Assembly (NCBI RefSeq): GCF_011075055.1
Contig: NC_058141.1
Coordinates: 18,974,031-19,038,030 of the forward strand
Reading direction: 5' to 3'
Source of the DNA: Mangifera indica
Lineage: Eukaryota > Streptophyta > Magnoliopsida > Sapindales > Anacardiaceae
Length of the DNA stretch: 64,000 bases
The position numbers were made by a program, and so were the translations under genes. The notes under the pieces were generated by a model. The model had not been told where the DNA came from. It was given only the letters and a program-made list of their open reading frames with translations, and did no database searches. Each line of letters opens with the position of its first letter. The first letter of the stretch is position 1. This document shows positions 46,483-60,537 of the stretch, in pieces.

Positions 46483-47384
46483 TATTTAAAAGGCCAAATG
46501 ATTATTTCCAGCCCAAGGTTTGATGCAAACTCAATCTCTCATCCGTTAACAATCAAAAACCCAAACTCTTATTTATGAACTACTTAAATTAACAGAAATT
46601 GTTAACTCTAGGGGTAAAAACGTCATTTAACTAGTAATATATTAAAAATAATAAAACATTATCTATTTCTCTTATAAATTTAAAAAACTAATAATTTCTC
46701 TTAAGATTAAATTTTAAAATGTTACATTTCCCCCTTAAGGTTTTCTTCTTTTTCTCTATCTTTCTTTGACACTGTCGTCAGTTGAAAACTCTCTACCTCC
46801 CCCTTTCCTCCATTTTTTCTATCTTCTCTCTCCCTTTTCTTCCCCTTTCTAACACTAAAAAAGGGAAGAGACGAAGTGTTGTTTCATCTTTGGACAAAGA
46901 TGAGACTTCTTCTCGTCCATCACCTCTTGCTCCATCTCTGGATGATGGACAAGACAAAGCCTCGTCTTCATCCAAATCGTCTCATCCAAGACAAAGCAAG
47001 GCTTTGTCTCTTCCCTTTTTTGGTGTCAGAAAGGGGAGAGAGAAGCCAGAGAAAAGGGATGAAAAGGGGAGGGAGAGAGTTTCAAGCCAACGATGATGTT
47101 GAAAAAAGGAAGAGAAAAAGAAGGAAACCCTAAGAGAAAAATGTAATATTTCAAAGTTTAATCTTGGAGAGAAATTATTAGTTTTCTAAATCTAAAGGAA
47201 AAATGAAGAATGTTTTATTATTTTTAATATATTATTAATGAAATAACAATTTTACCCTTGAAGTAAACTATTTCTATTAATTTTAATAGTCTATAGGTGA
47301 GACTTTGAGTTTTCAATAGTTAACGAGTGAGGTTAGATTTGCATCAAACCGTGGGTGGAAAATAGTCATTTGGCCTATTTAAAA
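46483..47384. mobile_element. Mutator-like foldback element with 9-bp target duplication
   Basis: An 884-base element (46492-47375) is flanked on both sides by the identical 9-mer TATTTAAAA (46483-46491 and 47376-47384). Its ends are inverted: GGCCAAATGA.. on the left and ..TCATTTGGCC on the right. The reverse complementarity continues through GGTTTGATGCAAA and GTTAAC to AAAAAAGGGAAGAGAC, giving arms of about 380 (46492-46872) and 370 bases (47006-47375) around a loop of about 130. A 9-bp duplication plus long TIRs points to the Mutator superfamily. There is no transposase, so it is non-autonomous. Short Ser/Lys-rich frames inside come from the arms and are not genes. Confidence 0.85.
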
Positions 47385-50283
47385 AGTTGGAATATGTCTT
47401 TTTATCCAAATTCATGTGAGAAATAATTGTTTTTAGGTGTAATTAGTTTTATTGTTTAGGTATAAATTATGGATAAGTATTATCCAAAGTAACATACCTG
47501 TTAATACAAATCATTGTTAGGTGGTAAAGGACTCAATCTTGTGCCAAATTTAGGCAAAGTAAGGTGGATGCTTGGTAGTATTCTTTATGGATAGCAGCTT
47601 CACACAGACTGTTTTCGAGGCCTAACGAGTGCTACGAGTGAATGCGTAGCTTTGTCTTCTCTTATTCAATTTCGAGTTACAGGTTAGAGGGAAAGAGAAC
47701 TCCCCAAAGCAGCCATTCCTTTAAGAAGAGCCGCTAAAGCCCTTGTTATTTCGTCTGTCCTTCACCGCTGACTGAGCCGCTTAAGAACTAAGGGCATCTC
47801 CCAGATGATGCCAACACAGTCATCTTGTCTTCAGCGATATCCGTAGCTTGTTGATCGCATCTTCGTTTAGGACAACGGATAGATCACTTTCGGTGTCTAT
47901 CCCAAAATGAAGCAAGCAAACAGGTTTAATAAATGTAATTGTAAATTTAAAATACAAAATAATATTTCCACTTCACTTCTCACTTAATTTTGCTTCATCC
48001 ACTCCATCATTTCCTTTCCCTTGGAATGGGCGGAGTAAAAAGAGCATTAAAAAAAATTAATTAATTAACTCTCGCGCCACCTGTGATGTGGGTGACAGAT
48101 TTGCTTTGCATAGACGCCAAGAAATTAGGGTTATCCAGTCTCTTAAATTGACGGCTTAAAGTGAGTTACATCGTTCACACTATAAATGTCGTTTGATGAG
48201 GCACGTGGTGTCGTTCGAAATAAGGTGAAATGGCACTTGACACCTTGCAGATTTTGTTGGGCCCGCATATTTGGCAAAAAAGACATGCCGTTACCAGAAG
48301 GATCGCATGCCTCGTGATTCTATGTGAAACAACTTCTTCTTTTCTTCAGAATCCTATGATCTGACGGTTAAAAAATTGATTCAATACCATTAAATCTGCA
48401 CCGATAATCGGGTTCTTTATTCAATTTTTTCAACGGCGGATGATTCGCTGACAGTGTCTGGACGAAGTTATGTCAATTGAATTTACGAGAACTTCCGACG
48501 TGGGATGCACGGGGCATTCAAATTCAACAGGAAACATGTGGGGTCAATGACCAATAGGCGGGCCTGTTCACAAATTGTAAAAGTCAATATGAGTTGACCG
48601 GATCTTATCGCACTAGGGCTCCAAATTATTTGCTGTTTGACCAAATTCATATGCACATTTTTTATTTAATTATTTATTGCAATATCTTCGTTAAGGTGTT
48701 CTGACTAATTAATACATTATCCTTTCGACTGTCAGATTATCACTTGAACACTTTATCTGAACATGGGCATGCCTAGTTTCCCTTAATTGTTCTTGGAACA
48801 TGTCAATATGGGGTTTCAGGGAGACATGTACTACTTACTGCCATTTAATGGTATATAGGGAATGGTAGGAAAGAAGGGCAAAAATATTATGACAAAGTCA
48901 GTTTGTGAAGTAAACATGTGCTGAGAGATTAATTGCTTAATATTGACAAGTTTTTTGCAGCAAAATAGAAAGGAATAAGTTCCACGAAGTAGTGATGATG
49001 GTGGAGATCGAACAAGACATGAAGCATTTCTAGAATTGGACCACCACACCACCACCTATGAGGCTACAACACAAGCTGCCGGCATACTTTTTCCTCTTTT
49101 TATCTTAATGCCTTTTTTATGGTTAAAACGGGTAGGAATGGGGTTTGGTTGGTGGAGATCCTTTTTTATATCTTTTTTCCTAAATCTACTTATATGGTGC
49201 TTGGGGTATTGAGTCTAGAGTCGTCGATTTGGTTGGTCAAATTAATTAGGACAATAATGGAATGAGAATTCCAGATTTTCGGTTACTACGTCGACTTCGA
49301 CATATGGGTAGATCGACAAGACTGGAAAAGATGTGGAATCGACGAGCCATGATGATGCATTATAGTGGTGACCGTTGAGTCATTGACATGTTCTTTCATC
49401 TTAGCACTGGCTCCACTAAAATTTTCTTCGTCCATCAAAGTTTTCTCTATGTACAAAATTCAAAGAAAGAGATTGAGCACTTCATAGTGGGTGCGAGAGA
49501 GGCTGCCAAAGTTGTGAATTTAGAGGAGGCACCCACCCCATTAAGGGGCAGTGTCAAGTGTCTTAATCACTGGCTACATTTTTTTTCTTGTTTTTGCAAT
49601 CCCATCTATGATTCATTGAACTTGCTAGAATTAAAACCTTTTACTTCAATTTCAGCTTCCATTTGTGCCGCCTCCATCATTATTCATTAGAGGCTATCCT
49701 CAACCCCATACACATGAGCATCCTAATATACCAAAACGCTAGAATGTACAAAGTTTAAAATTTTATGACAAATAATAACTTGTCTTGTGGCCCTTCTGTC
49801 TATCTTGTTTGCTATTTCATTTCTCCAATGAATTTCTAGGTAAAAATATATCGATGACCTGAATCAATCTAGCGTTGCATAAAAAATAAATAAAGAAATC
49901 AGAAAAAACGGAAGAAAAGATAAACAAGCATTATAAATCACTATTCACTGTCACCGTTTATCTCTAAGAATTATCATTTACAAAGGCATAAATCAAGGCA
50001 CAAGATAAACCTAAAACATAAATTAAAGTGATTTGAGACCATGAAAATATAACTATTCTGACTTCCCATTCATACCTTCACTATATATACTCAGCAAGGA
50101 GGTAAAAGACAAGGCAATAATTAGAGCATGAATCTGTTGAACCCTATTCTCTGCATGGAGATGACTTGTTCTGGTGCCACAAAAATCAGGTGTCGCTTCT
50201 CTAACCATACTAACTTCTTGATGTCAGAATTTCAAGAACTTTCGAAGGTTACCTTCATATTGGCATTCCACTTCTGTTTCAAC
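47385..50283. other. Gene-poor interval left of SEC10, including its 3' UTR
   Basis: 47560-47910 is clearly less AT-rich than its surroundings but has no intact frame; 48060-48620 is likewise balanced and promoter-like (GGCACGTGG near 48195). 48800-49700 contains short frames with no family resemblance. 49900-50283 is probably the SEC10 3' UTR and flank. I could not identify a gene here. Confidence 0.35.
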
Positions 50284-53200
50284 TTAGCTTGCCCACAACG
50301 AGCTAAGCTTGGTTGCAAGCTTTGCACTCTTGTAGTCCTCCCTAAGCTGAATAAACCTGCATCAGCAAAACTTAGGTTCATTAGAATCACGACTTAGGAA
50401 TTAAGAGAGGTCTACCGAAAGATGCTAAAAAGATAACAAAGAAGTGATTATGAATAAACTACAAAAACAGACACATACAGCATGCTGAGATAAGAAGTCC
50501 TTACTAAATATGCCAAAACTTTACAGTGTGATTCTATCATTCTTTATCAGCTATAAATCACCTCATGATGAATGATAAAGACATTTGTGCTTACAACTTG
50601 TAAACAATAAATTTATACATATTTTATAAGTTTGACCATAAGACATTAAAGAGAAATTTTCTCCCAAGGAATACCACCTGATTTATTCTTAAAAATTTCA
50701 GCACTAAGAGTAAGCAACAATATACCTTTGTGCATCTTTCCGAATACTGGGTGTTCCCTCAAACAAAGTAGAGAGGCTTTCAGGAGCAACAATGAAGACA
50801 TTGGCCATGCTGGAGACCAACATTTTATTAGTAAATAGAGATAGAAAATGCTCAAGTACAATCTGAAAACCTTGTAAACTTTTTGCAACTTACATGCCCA
50901 AAAGTTCAAATTTCTCATCAACAGATGGAGCATTAAAACTGCGCACAAATTCTCCATATTCAGTTATGTCACGTTTCAGGCGCAATCCTCCACTGTAGAA
51001 AAGCAAATCAGAGATAGAAGGGACAGAAAATATAAAATGTGAAATGACTTGATTGTGAAATAGAAGGTGCCATATTTTTTTTTTTTTGGTAAGTAATATC
51101 TTCAGGGTTTCACAAGCAAAGTAGAGACTCGAACAAAAGTTATCAATTTGAAAATTCTAATACTTCACCAATTTTGCTAGTTTCTGGTTTCAAAGGTGCC
51201 ATATTATTTATAAGTGAAATAAAACAACAATGGAATAGAGAACAGAACACATTTTTGTTTCACAGAACACAAGTTACATCTACAGGATAGTCATCAAGAA
51301 TAAGAAAATTTCCAAAGTTTCTAAGATGCACAACACAACAAAAACCCATAAAACTGTAGGAGTCTAGCAACTGGTACAAGAGACACAGAATTTGCTATAA
51401 CCAAATTGTCTCTGCTTAATGTGAAACTTTGGGCAGCTTCTCTTACCATATGCTATGAGTCACGGCAATTGCTACAACATACAACAAATTACTCAGTGAT
51501 TATGTATCATAAAAGAACTTCATAATTTCTTTTAGCTAATTACATACTCTAAATATTTCCTATTATTGAAATAAACTCTAGCAACAATTCCAGAAATATT
51601 TACTTAATAGAAATTAACAAGACACAAATTGGAGCAATTAGCATTACCTGGGATTAAATGTGAACTTCTGCCAGTGATTAAGCAGGCCTTTATGCAAACG
51701 GTTTCCCTGGAACAATGAACATCACCATGTTATCACTACAAACTTTGTACATAGATACTGTTGCCTGACCTCTGAAAAATTACATCACCATCACCCACCA
51801 CTTGAGGAAGAGAAATAGCTTATATTATAGAAATGAAATGCTAACATCACTACATCACATTATTTAAAGACAGAATTGGCACAAGTGTTTAGGAAGGATA
51901 TGAACTGATAGAAGATATATATTGATGGGTTAAAGCCACTGTTTTTCATAGAATGAATTTCAATCAATCTAATTTAAACATACAAATTATGCTTATTTAA
52001 CAAATGCATGGCAACTCACTCACACAAGCAACCATGCTAGGAAAGTCAAAGAAATTGGGTATAATAAATAGGATCCTTCAACTATAAAAAAGATCATACC
52101 AATTCAGTCAGAAACGCTTGTTTATTAAGACCTTCTAGTGCTGTGAAGGCAGCCTCAAGCACACGGGAAAGGTATGCAACAACTCTATAAAAGAAAGAAG
52201 AGAACATTATTTGGTATGAGGAAACATGAGATGAAATGTCTTCTTGTGATTACAGCAATATCTAGCAGAAATTACTATCTCATACCCAAAAGTCAGAGAT
52301 GGGATGGATATAATCATTGTAGGTTATCTCAGAATATCTTTAATAATAAGGTAAAATTTGGCAGTGTCCCCCTCAGGTATCAGATTTACAGTTAAAAGAA
52401 AGCTAAAGTTTATAGCAGCACAAACCTTGTGCAAGCATTGGTTGGACGATGATCAGGTGCCATTCCGTCATCAGGTGATCGATAATCTGTTGCTTTTTGT
52501 TCTGCGGAAAGCAACCGTTCCACCTGCAGATTTACCAGGAAATATTATTATGAGGTTGGAAAAGAGAGAATAAAGCAAAAATGTAGGATCTAGAGGCTAG
52601 AAACACTTGCCAATGAAAGAGCAGTATTATCTCAAGAGAAGCAATTATAAGCAAGACTAGCTACCTAGATGCATGATGCTAATAGTCTAATACAGTTGTG
52701 CTGAGTTAAGATCCACAATAAAACAGTGGATCTATAGAGTAAAAAAATTAAATCTCAATAACTTACCTCTGCCATCACAGTTTCAATACATTGTTGAAGC
52801 CCTTTATAAGCAGCAGCCTCAGCACTGGACATTGCCGTTGCCATTTCTTCGCATGAGGCAGCATGTGCACCATCCACAGGTAATAAAAGCCGAGATATAG
52901 AATTCGCAAAGTACTGTAGATATAAATTCACTTCAAATTGCTTTCCCATACTCTGATAAGCTAATTTGACAGTGATCAAAGGATATAAAATGTAAAGCAA
53001 CATACTTGCTGAACTATTGCCACACTACTACCACAACGCTGTACTGCAACCATGAAAGATCTGAAACTGCTTTCACCAGCAGCAGCAGCAGCTTCTGCCT
53101 ACACATCAACCAACCAATATCCATTGTGCAACTATTTTCCAAGTAAACTGCACATCAATTATTATACATGCATAACATAATATAGCGCACACAGTTTAGA

Positions 53201-56200
53201 ATTTACAAATAGGGGTGTGATTAGGTAGTTACAGCAGAAGCAGCAGCAGCTGCCACTCTTCTACTAATATTTGTGCCCAGCACAAACCTTTCCCTCAAAG
53301 CTGCAGCTTCAGTGAGGCTGTCTCTGGTCCGTTCAAGCCCCTCTGTTATATACTGACTTACCTGCAAAACAAATATCTAAGTGCCTATTACAAAATTCTG
53401 GAAAATCAATGCATTTTGTTAACCAACTTACTTGGTCCAGCAGGCAAGTAAACACTGCTTTCACGTAGGCTGCAAGGGTGGCGGGCTTTAAAAGGCATGT
53501 GAAAATCAATCAGTAATATATAATTATACATATAATATATGAAGAATTCAGAATACAGAAAGATCCATTCTTGTTATGTCATCAAACCATAAATTTACAG
53601 TACATTCTCTATTTAAAATTTCCATCTTGAGTATTACCAGATCCAAAATTATCAAGCGCCAGCCTTTGCTTCAAAAATCATGACTAGTTCTATGCTTACT
53701 GTTTATTTTAATTCACTTATATTGTTTTTGTCATACCCAAAGGCATCTGCTACTTTATATAGCATATATCCAATACGCACTTACTTGAAGTCATCTCATG
53801 ATCCTCTAATATAGTTGAAGTAAAGGGAAAATATGAATTTTCAGTCTTGACTTGCAATTGTGTTGTTTTGTAGTTTTACACATTAATGTTCCAGGACATA
53901 TTCAAAATAGCCTATCAAGGAAATCTGAATTTTCTATCATAAAACCAAATTAGGCAGACATTTTGTATATGACCATAAGTTAAAAAATTGTTAATATGAA
54001 TTGTAGGAGCATATACCTGAGACGAAAATAAAGTGCATCTGGCTATTGCTTCTTCATTCCAGCGCACAAACTCTGTCACAACTGTAACAGATATCTGCTG
54101 CTGAGAAGAAGCTATTGAAGCTCCTTTAGAACGCCCAATTGATCCTGTTGATTCTGAAAGCTGCTGGCATTCAGCACGCAATTCTTCCATCTGCAATGAT
54201 TATTCTAGTTATTGAATGACTAGAGATTCTGATAACAGAATGATGCAATTGATGCAAACCTTTGCTTGATACAATTGTCTTAGAGAAGCTTGCTCGTATT
54301 CGGGATATTCTTCCTTGTGAGCAGTAAAAAGGCATTCTGTGACACCTGAAACACCAAAGTTTGGCAAAATGAGAAAAATCCATCAACCAGGACTTCATGA
54401 ATACCCCATTTACTTAAGCAGGGCCTCTAAGGTAAAAGTTGAGAAAATGCAAGAGTAGGAATCTTCATAATTAATTCATCACCTTCAATATCCAAATCAC
54501 CACATCCCACAGCTCGTAGGTCTCTAGCAAGATCCTGTGTCTTCTCATATGCTATGGCTAGCATTCTAAGATACTGAAGCCTCAAGCCAAATAAAGAAAA
54601 AAATCAAATCTGATTATCATTTTGAACTTGCATTTGCATTATTAATCCAGCCCAAAAATTCTACTCACTAATAGAAGTCCGCCTTCTTCCATAGGAGGTA
54701 GGTTCACCAGAGATGGCTTCACTAATACTTTGTCCAGAATGGCTGTAACTCGCTGCTCCAAAACTCGCTACATGTGGCATTTTAAAAAAACAGATGTTTT
54801 TGATAATTTACAAAGACATTTTGGTATGTCATATCTGAATTTGAATGTATTAACAGGATCCAAGGTAAAAGGAAAAAGGGTAGAAGATTAAACAAATGGT
54901 CTGAACCTGAACAAGAATACTCATGACATAATTAGGCGAGGGGAATACAGCTGTAATTGTAGCAGCTTCTTTCCGCACAGTATCTGCAAGGGAAACAACA
55001 CTGATACGGCAAATCTGAAAACTTCGATCACAGGATCAGATCAATGATTATCCACCAAACCTGTAATTTCTTTGTACAAGGAAGAAAGCCCACGGGAAAC
55101 ATCACTGGGACTCGCTTGAGAAGCCTGATCACCTAGAACTAATCTGATGTCTGCATTCATGACTTCCACATCAATGAACATAGGACGTGTTGCCACATAA
55201 TGTTGCATAGCACTAGTACCCCTGTTAAACTGAATTGCAATATAATAGTAACCAATGAGAAAGAAATAAGTTTCAACTGACGCCAGGGAAACAAGACAGA
55301 TGAAGGCTGATAGTGGAAAAAAAGGGTTTTAGGTTGTTCAAATAGCATAAAAATACAGAGTAAAATAGGCAAGGCCTGATAATAGCCACAGAGAGAGAGA
55401 TAGATGGATCACTGTATATACAAGCTCAAAACCAAAAGTTCCATTCGAATTGAAGACAATTAACTACGCAGCATCCCATTATTATTAATCAGAAGACACC
55501 CTTTAAAGTATTCCAATTGGAGGAATAATTGATTCCTACTAATGTGTATCAAGAAAAAGGAGAAAACAGAAACAGCAAGAGACCAAAATTAAGGGAAGAG
55601 ATTGAACAATGTGGTCATTTGAAAACGAATCACCTGAGATAAAATTTTAGCACATTCAGCCATGGTAGACAATTCTCTTCTCTGTGATGCTGCATCAAAT
55701 CGAGCTAACAATCTGTTCTCCAGTTCTACACAAAGGGTAAGATAAGATAAAACTTAGTGATTGAATAATTGAAGGATAGGAAGACCTATCCAACAGAAAG
55801 CAGACTCTGACAAAATCTTTTCCTCCCCATTCCTATTCTTCAATTACAGAAATTCTGAGATAAAAAAGAATGCTAAAGAAAGATAACACAGGGTGCAAAA
55901 GAAACTGGAAAAGAATTTAGTATAAATAATCCCATAAAAAATTATTAGTTAAAAAGAAAAAGAATAACGACAAGACCCTTGCAGATGAAATTCACTTATC
56001 TAGAAACCGACAGAAAGCTTTGCATCAAGCAATCATGATCATTATGTAACAGTAAAATTTTCACAAGAATATTAATATACACTGTGGGAATACATTGTTT
56101 CATACACAAGGATGGAGTGCATTCACATTGCCCACAATTAGCCACATTTTTCTGTGATAGTGCATCAAACAATCCCTCCCAAGAGAAAATGAAAACTAAC

Positions 56201-58673
56201 AAGAGTATTAGTACAGAAGTAGCTGTACCATTGCAGTAATCCTGAAGATTAGCAACAGCAACTTCTAATCCTCTGCTGGCAGTTGCATTTCCAATATCTG
56301 ATATGCCTTGTCTTCCAATATCTTCCTCAGCAAAAGACCCTAAAATCAACAGAGTAGGGAAGGTATTAACTTTTCATTAGGCTGAAAGATGCATAAATAA
56401 ATGCCACACAATATTTACCCAGACACAAGACCAAGTTCTTTGCTATTAAAAGGAATCATAACTTTTATCACTATTATTGGGCATCAACCAATCTTAGTAT
56501 GCAATGTCATCTCTCACACTCTCCAATCTGAAGGAAAACTTTTTCACCATTTAAACATATCATAACTTTCCTTTCTACCGCGCATCAACCAATATTACCA
56601 CAAACAAATCATTACTTCTCTCTCTGCGTCTCTCCCCCTCTCTAATATCACCACAAAGAAAATGAATCATTTCTTTCATTCTCTTAATCTAATTTCGAGA
56701 TGCACATTTGAGTTTATAAAAGACGATTAATAATAAATAAGGATGAGAGAAACATGTTTTGGAACAATTGTTTCATTCACCAACCTTATATGCAGGCCGC
56801 TAGAGGCAGGCACAGGATAGACAAAGATAATTGGCATATATGGTTAATATGATGTCATGGAAAAAGATGATAACTTATAAAAAGGACAAAGTTGTCACTC
56901 ACTGACTCTAGCAGGAAAGAGAAAAACAGGGATCAAGAAAAAAAGCCACAAAGTTAGAGAGAACATCATGCCCAGAGAGAAAAAAAAAACATAAATTATC
57001 TTGTGAAATAACACCAACTTACGCAATTTCTCTGCAATCGATGCAGCCTCGGCAACACGACTATCATCAGAAAATAATGGTGAAAGTTCCATTAGGTCAC
57101 CTGGGCTGCTGTTAAACTCCATCAAGTACTGCAGGGTTTCAATTGACAGAATGTAAAAGCAAATTAAAAAAAAGGCATACCTTTTAATTTCTTTAATGAG
57201 TAAAAGTTATTATTACAAAAATCTAAAGAGGAAAGGCCTGAATACACAGGATTTAATACAAGCAGCTCTACTAAATGGCTTTTACAAGGGAAGAATCTCA
57301 AATATTAGTGAACAAAGAGTAAACAAATTAAAAAAAGTTACAAATAGATCCTTCCAAAGAGGACTACAGACTTGTTAAGAAATCTGATTCAATTTCATAC
57401 TGAATTTAAAGATCAATGGTACCTTAATGAGGTCAATTGTTTGACTAGCAGTTACTCGCTGAGCATCTGCACTCTGACAAGAAATAACCACCCGAACAAA
57501 AACATAAATCCAAATAAACTAATAATATAATTATACAAACACAACAAGAATAAGCAAAAACAGAATCAGAAGCATAGACTAATCCATAAACCAAATCTAC
57601 CTGCAAGTGATCTCCTATTTTAGCAGCAGTCTGTCCAACACTTGATATACGTGAATCTAACCTCGCAAAGCTATCAAACAAGCCGTCTACACCTTTTTCT
57701 AGCTGTAAAATAATATGCATGGTTACTGTAGTAAAAAATATGGTTCAGATGTAAATCAATGTCAGATTCAGAAACATTGAATTTCATAACTCACTGTAAT
57801 TTAGCAATTCACAGTATGTACTAATGACAACTAATTGTACAAAAAAATTTTATTAGTTATAGTCCGTTTCAATTGGAAAATGCAAACAGAATCATTTTTA
57901 TAGAATAAGCGATCAAGGACTGATTACTTAAATAACAGATGCATGCTCAGGCTTATATGTTTTTTTAATTTAAAAAAATGATACTGCCAGCTTCCTTGGC
58001 ATCTTTATCAGTGTATTCCTGAAATGATTTAAGGGAAACAAACCTCAGCAAGTGTCTTGCGGTGCTTAGAATCTTGAATGGAAAGCTCCTTCTTGAGATT
58101 GTAGAGTCTTCCATCAATCTGAACCATAAATCAAGAGAGGGGGAGAAATTAACTCGGAACATAATGTCAATTTGTATGCCCATTACCTACAAACCCAAAA
58201 AAGAAATACCTGCTTTCGAAGGTCAATCAACTCCTTACAGGAATCCTTGAACAGAGATATGAGAGCATCCACTTCTGGAAAAAGAGGAGCAGAAGCAGAT
58301 AGTCCTAGCGAAAACTTCGATACATCGGATGGGCCCCGTCTATGCCCATTTGACAAAGCATCATTTCCACTAATGTTACCATGCACATCCACTGAATCAG
58401 CTTCTTCTTCTTGAAAGTATGGAAGGAGCTCATTCACCAAGTTCCCAAATAGTGCATCAAAAGAAAAATCACCCTGTTAAATGCATTTCCATCTTGAAGT
58501 TAAATTTGAAGTACAGATACCATTAAAACTTGGATAATAGTTAAAACCTAAAACTAAAAACAGGTCAACACTGCCCATCAACATATTACCTTAAAGTCTT
58601 CTATGTCGAGAATAAGGGGTGATGATGATTTTGAAACCCTATCATTCCCGGTTCTGTCTTTACTCTCTTTCAT
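50284..58673 (-). CDS. SEC10: Exocyst complex component SEC10
   Basis: An 833-residue subunit of the exocyst, the octameric complex that tethers secretory vesicles to the plasma membrane. There are 24 coding exons; high to low they begin at 58673, 58473, 58118, 57702, 57473, 57128, 56339, 55725, 55229, 54983, 54767, 54573, 54345, 54190, 53485, 53361, 53098, 52913, 52523, 52184, 51706, 50992, 50809 and 50356, and the last ends at 50284. All joins keep frame. The N-terminus has LDIEDFKGDFSFDALFGNLV, then a coiled coil (ELIDLRKQIDGRLYNLKKEL, LEKGVDGLFDSFARLDSRIS). The helical Sec10 domain follows, with RGTSAMQHYVATRPMFIDVE and YFANSISRLLLPVDGAHAAS, ending QLREDYKSAKLATKLSSLW. Length fits the Arabidopsis protein (about 825). 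The ATG directly follows the acceptor of a 5' UTR intron (58674-59209). Confidence 0.95.
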
Positions 58674-60537
58674 CTGGTTCACGTCAAATCACAACCATGT
58701 AAGAATGAGAGGTCATCAACATTTAATAAAAATCTCAAAATTTTACCTCATAGCACCAGCAAAAAGGAAAAAAATTAAAGGCACCACTTAATTAATGTAA
58801 AACATTCAAGAACGACTAATAACTTGCATGAATAAGCAAACGGATGTCTTCACTCTAACAACGAATCAAACACAAATTAAGAATACGATGTAATTTTATT
58901 CCTCATAAGTCAGAAAGAAATATAATTTAAAATGAAAATCTAAACCTCAATTTATAGCTCAACTTATCACTAAATAAATATCCAACAGAGATCGACAACT
59001 GTAAACCTGATGCGATCAGATAGTTCAGTGTGAATCAAAACGTTTAACCAAATCATCCTGTTTATATTTTGAAAATTACACGAATTTCACCCTTCCTATG
59101 ACTAATTCAACTACAGTTCCAATAGAACAATATAAATCTGAGAATATACTCGAAAAGAACGTACATCGCATGAAGCAATAATGTAAGAGGGACAAAGGGG
59201 AAATGGTACCTCTTCGTTAAGTGATAAGCGAGCAAGAGAGAGAGGAACAGAGACGATACAGAGATTGTTCGCGTCTTTCTTGTAAGCTTTGGTTGGGTAG
59301 ATCGAGCCAGGTAATGGAGAAATAAACGAAAGCTACAATGAAGCTATTTCTTTTCCAGAATGACGGTTTTGCCCTTGTGGTGCCAAAAGGAATGACGCTA
59401 GTAATGTACTTTAAGATACTATTCTCCTACAATTTTCCTTGTAGGAAAATAATATATACTCGTTGAAGCTGAAAGCCAGAACATAAATTAAAAAAAAAAA
59501 ATCGGAATGAGGCTAGTTATTAATGTATTATCATATTAAGAATACTATTACTTTTCAATTCTATATACAAATTAGAATTACTCTTGAACTTCACAAATAA
59601 TATACGGAAGATTATTTTTTTAGTAAAATTATGTATATAATTTTATGTATAAATAATAATATATAATTATATCATTATATTTTATTTTAATTTTTTATCG
59701 TGCGTTGAAAGCCTTGATCATTACAAACATACAATATTTTATATTTTTTATTGGTATCTTTTTAAGTATAACCAATAGCAATAATCGGAGCTTGCAAATC
59801 TTATCATCAGATTGTTTAATTGGAACCCACAAAATCTATTTTTAAAAAGTACGCAGGCCCTAGAATTTTAGCCCAACAGAATTCAGATGAAGGCCCCAAA
59901 TTTTACATTGAAACCCATTTCATTCACCGAAGCCTGAGATGGCCGCCGCCGGAACCATTTTAACGTATTCAACCATAACGTCTACATCGTTTAATTAGAG
60001 AAAAAAAAATGGAAAATAAACATTGCTTACTATTAACGACCTAATCTAGAGGGCAAGCACGACGCCACACAAATGTTCTAGTTTTAAATCTTTTATCATT
60101 TCTCCGGTGGCAATTCAAAATCACCCGATACGGTGACTTGATGCTGTCGTTTAGAGTGTGTTGGGTTGTACTCTAATTGAAAAGTGGATACACTTTAACC
60201 AAAATTTACCCGCTTTTTGTTGCATCGTAGATCTTTCAGGCTCAGATCGCCGAAGTGCAGGGGAATTTATGCACAAGGAATTGAAAATACGAAAAATCAA
60301 CGAAAGCCGGCGAACTTGAGGTTTTTCCTCTCTCTCTCTTTAGATTTAAATAAAAAACTCGAACATATTATAAGGTCACGTGTCGTTAAACACGTGGCTT
60401 CTGTCTGAACAAAGTAAATATTTAGTGTTTTTTCCCTCTACTCCCGCGCATTTTAAATTCAAGAGTCGCGCCATTTTCAAGAGAAGGGCGAAGTAATATG
60501 CGAGAACGCAAAGACGGAGAAACGAGGCACACAAACA
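58674..60537. other. Divergent promoter region between SEC10 and TRAIP-like gene
   Basis: 58674-59209 is the 5' UTR intron of SEC10 and 59210-about 59330 its first untranslated exon. 59500-59760 is AT-rich and includes a half hairpin-MITE-like piece near 59620-59700. 59820-60537 is less AT-rich, with two G-boxes, and should hold the promoter and leader of the TRAIP-like gene. Confidence 0.55.
60377..60398. promoter_or_regulatory. Paired G-box/ABRE motifs upstream of the TRAIP-like gene
   Basis: CACGTGTC (60377-60384) and ACACGTGGC (60390-60398) lie about 14 bases apart centre to centre, 140-160 bases upstream of the start codon. Paired ACGT elements often act together in plant promoters; this is inference from motif and spacing. 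Confidence 0.45.

Noticed and set aside
46782..47096. 104-codon Ser/Lys-rich frame
   Set aside because: It lies across the arms and loop of the foldback element, and overlapping frames on the opposite strand have the complementary composition. Explained by the repeat.
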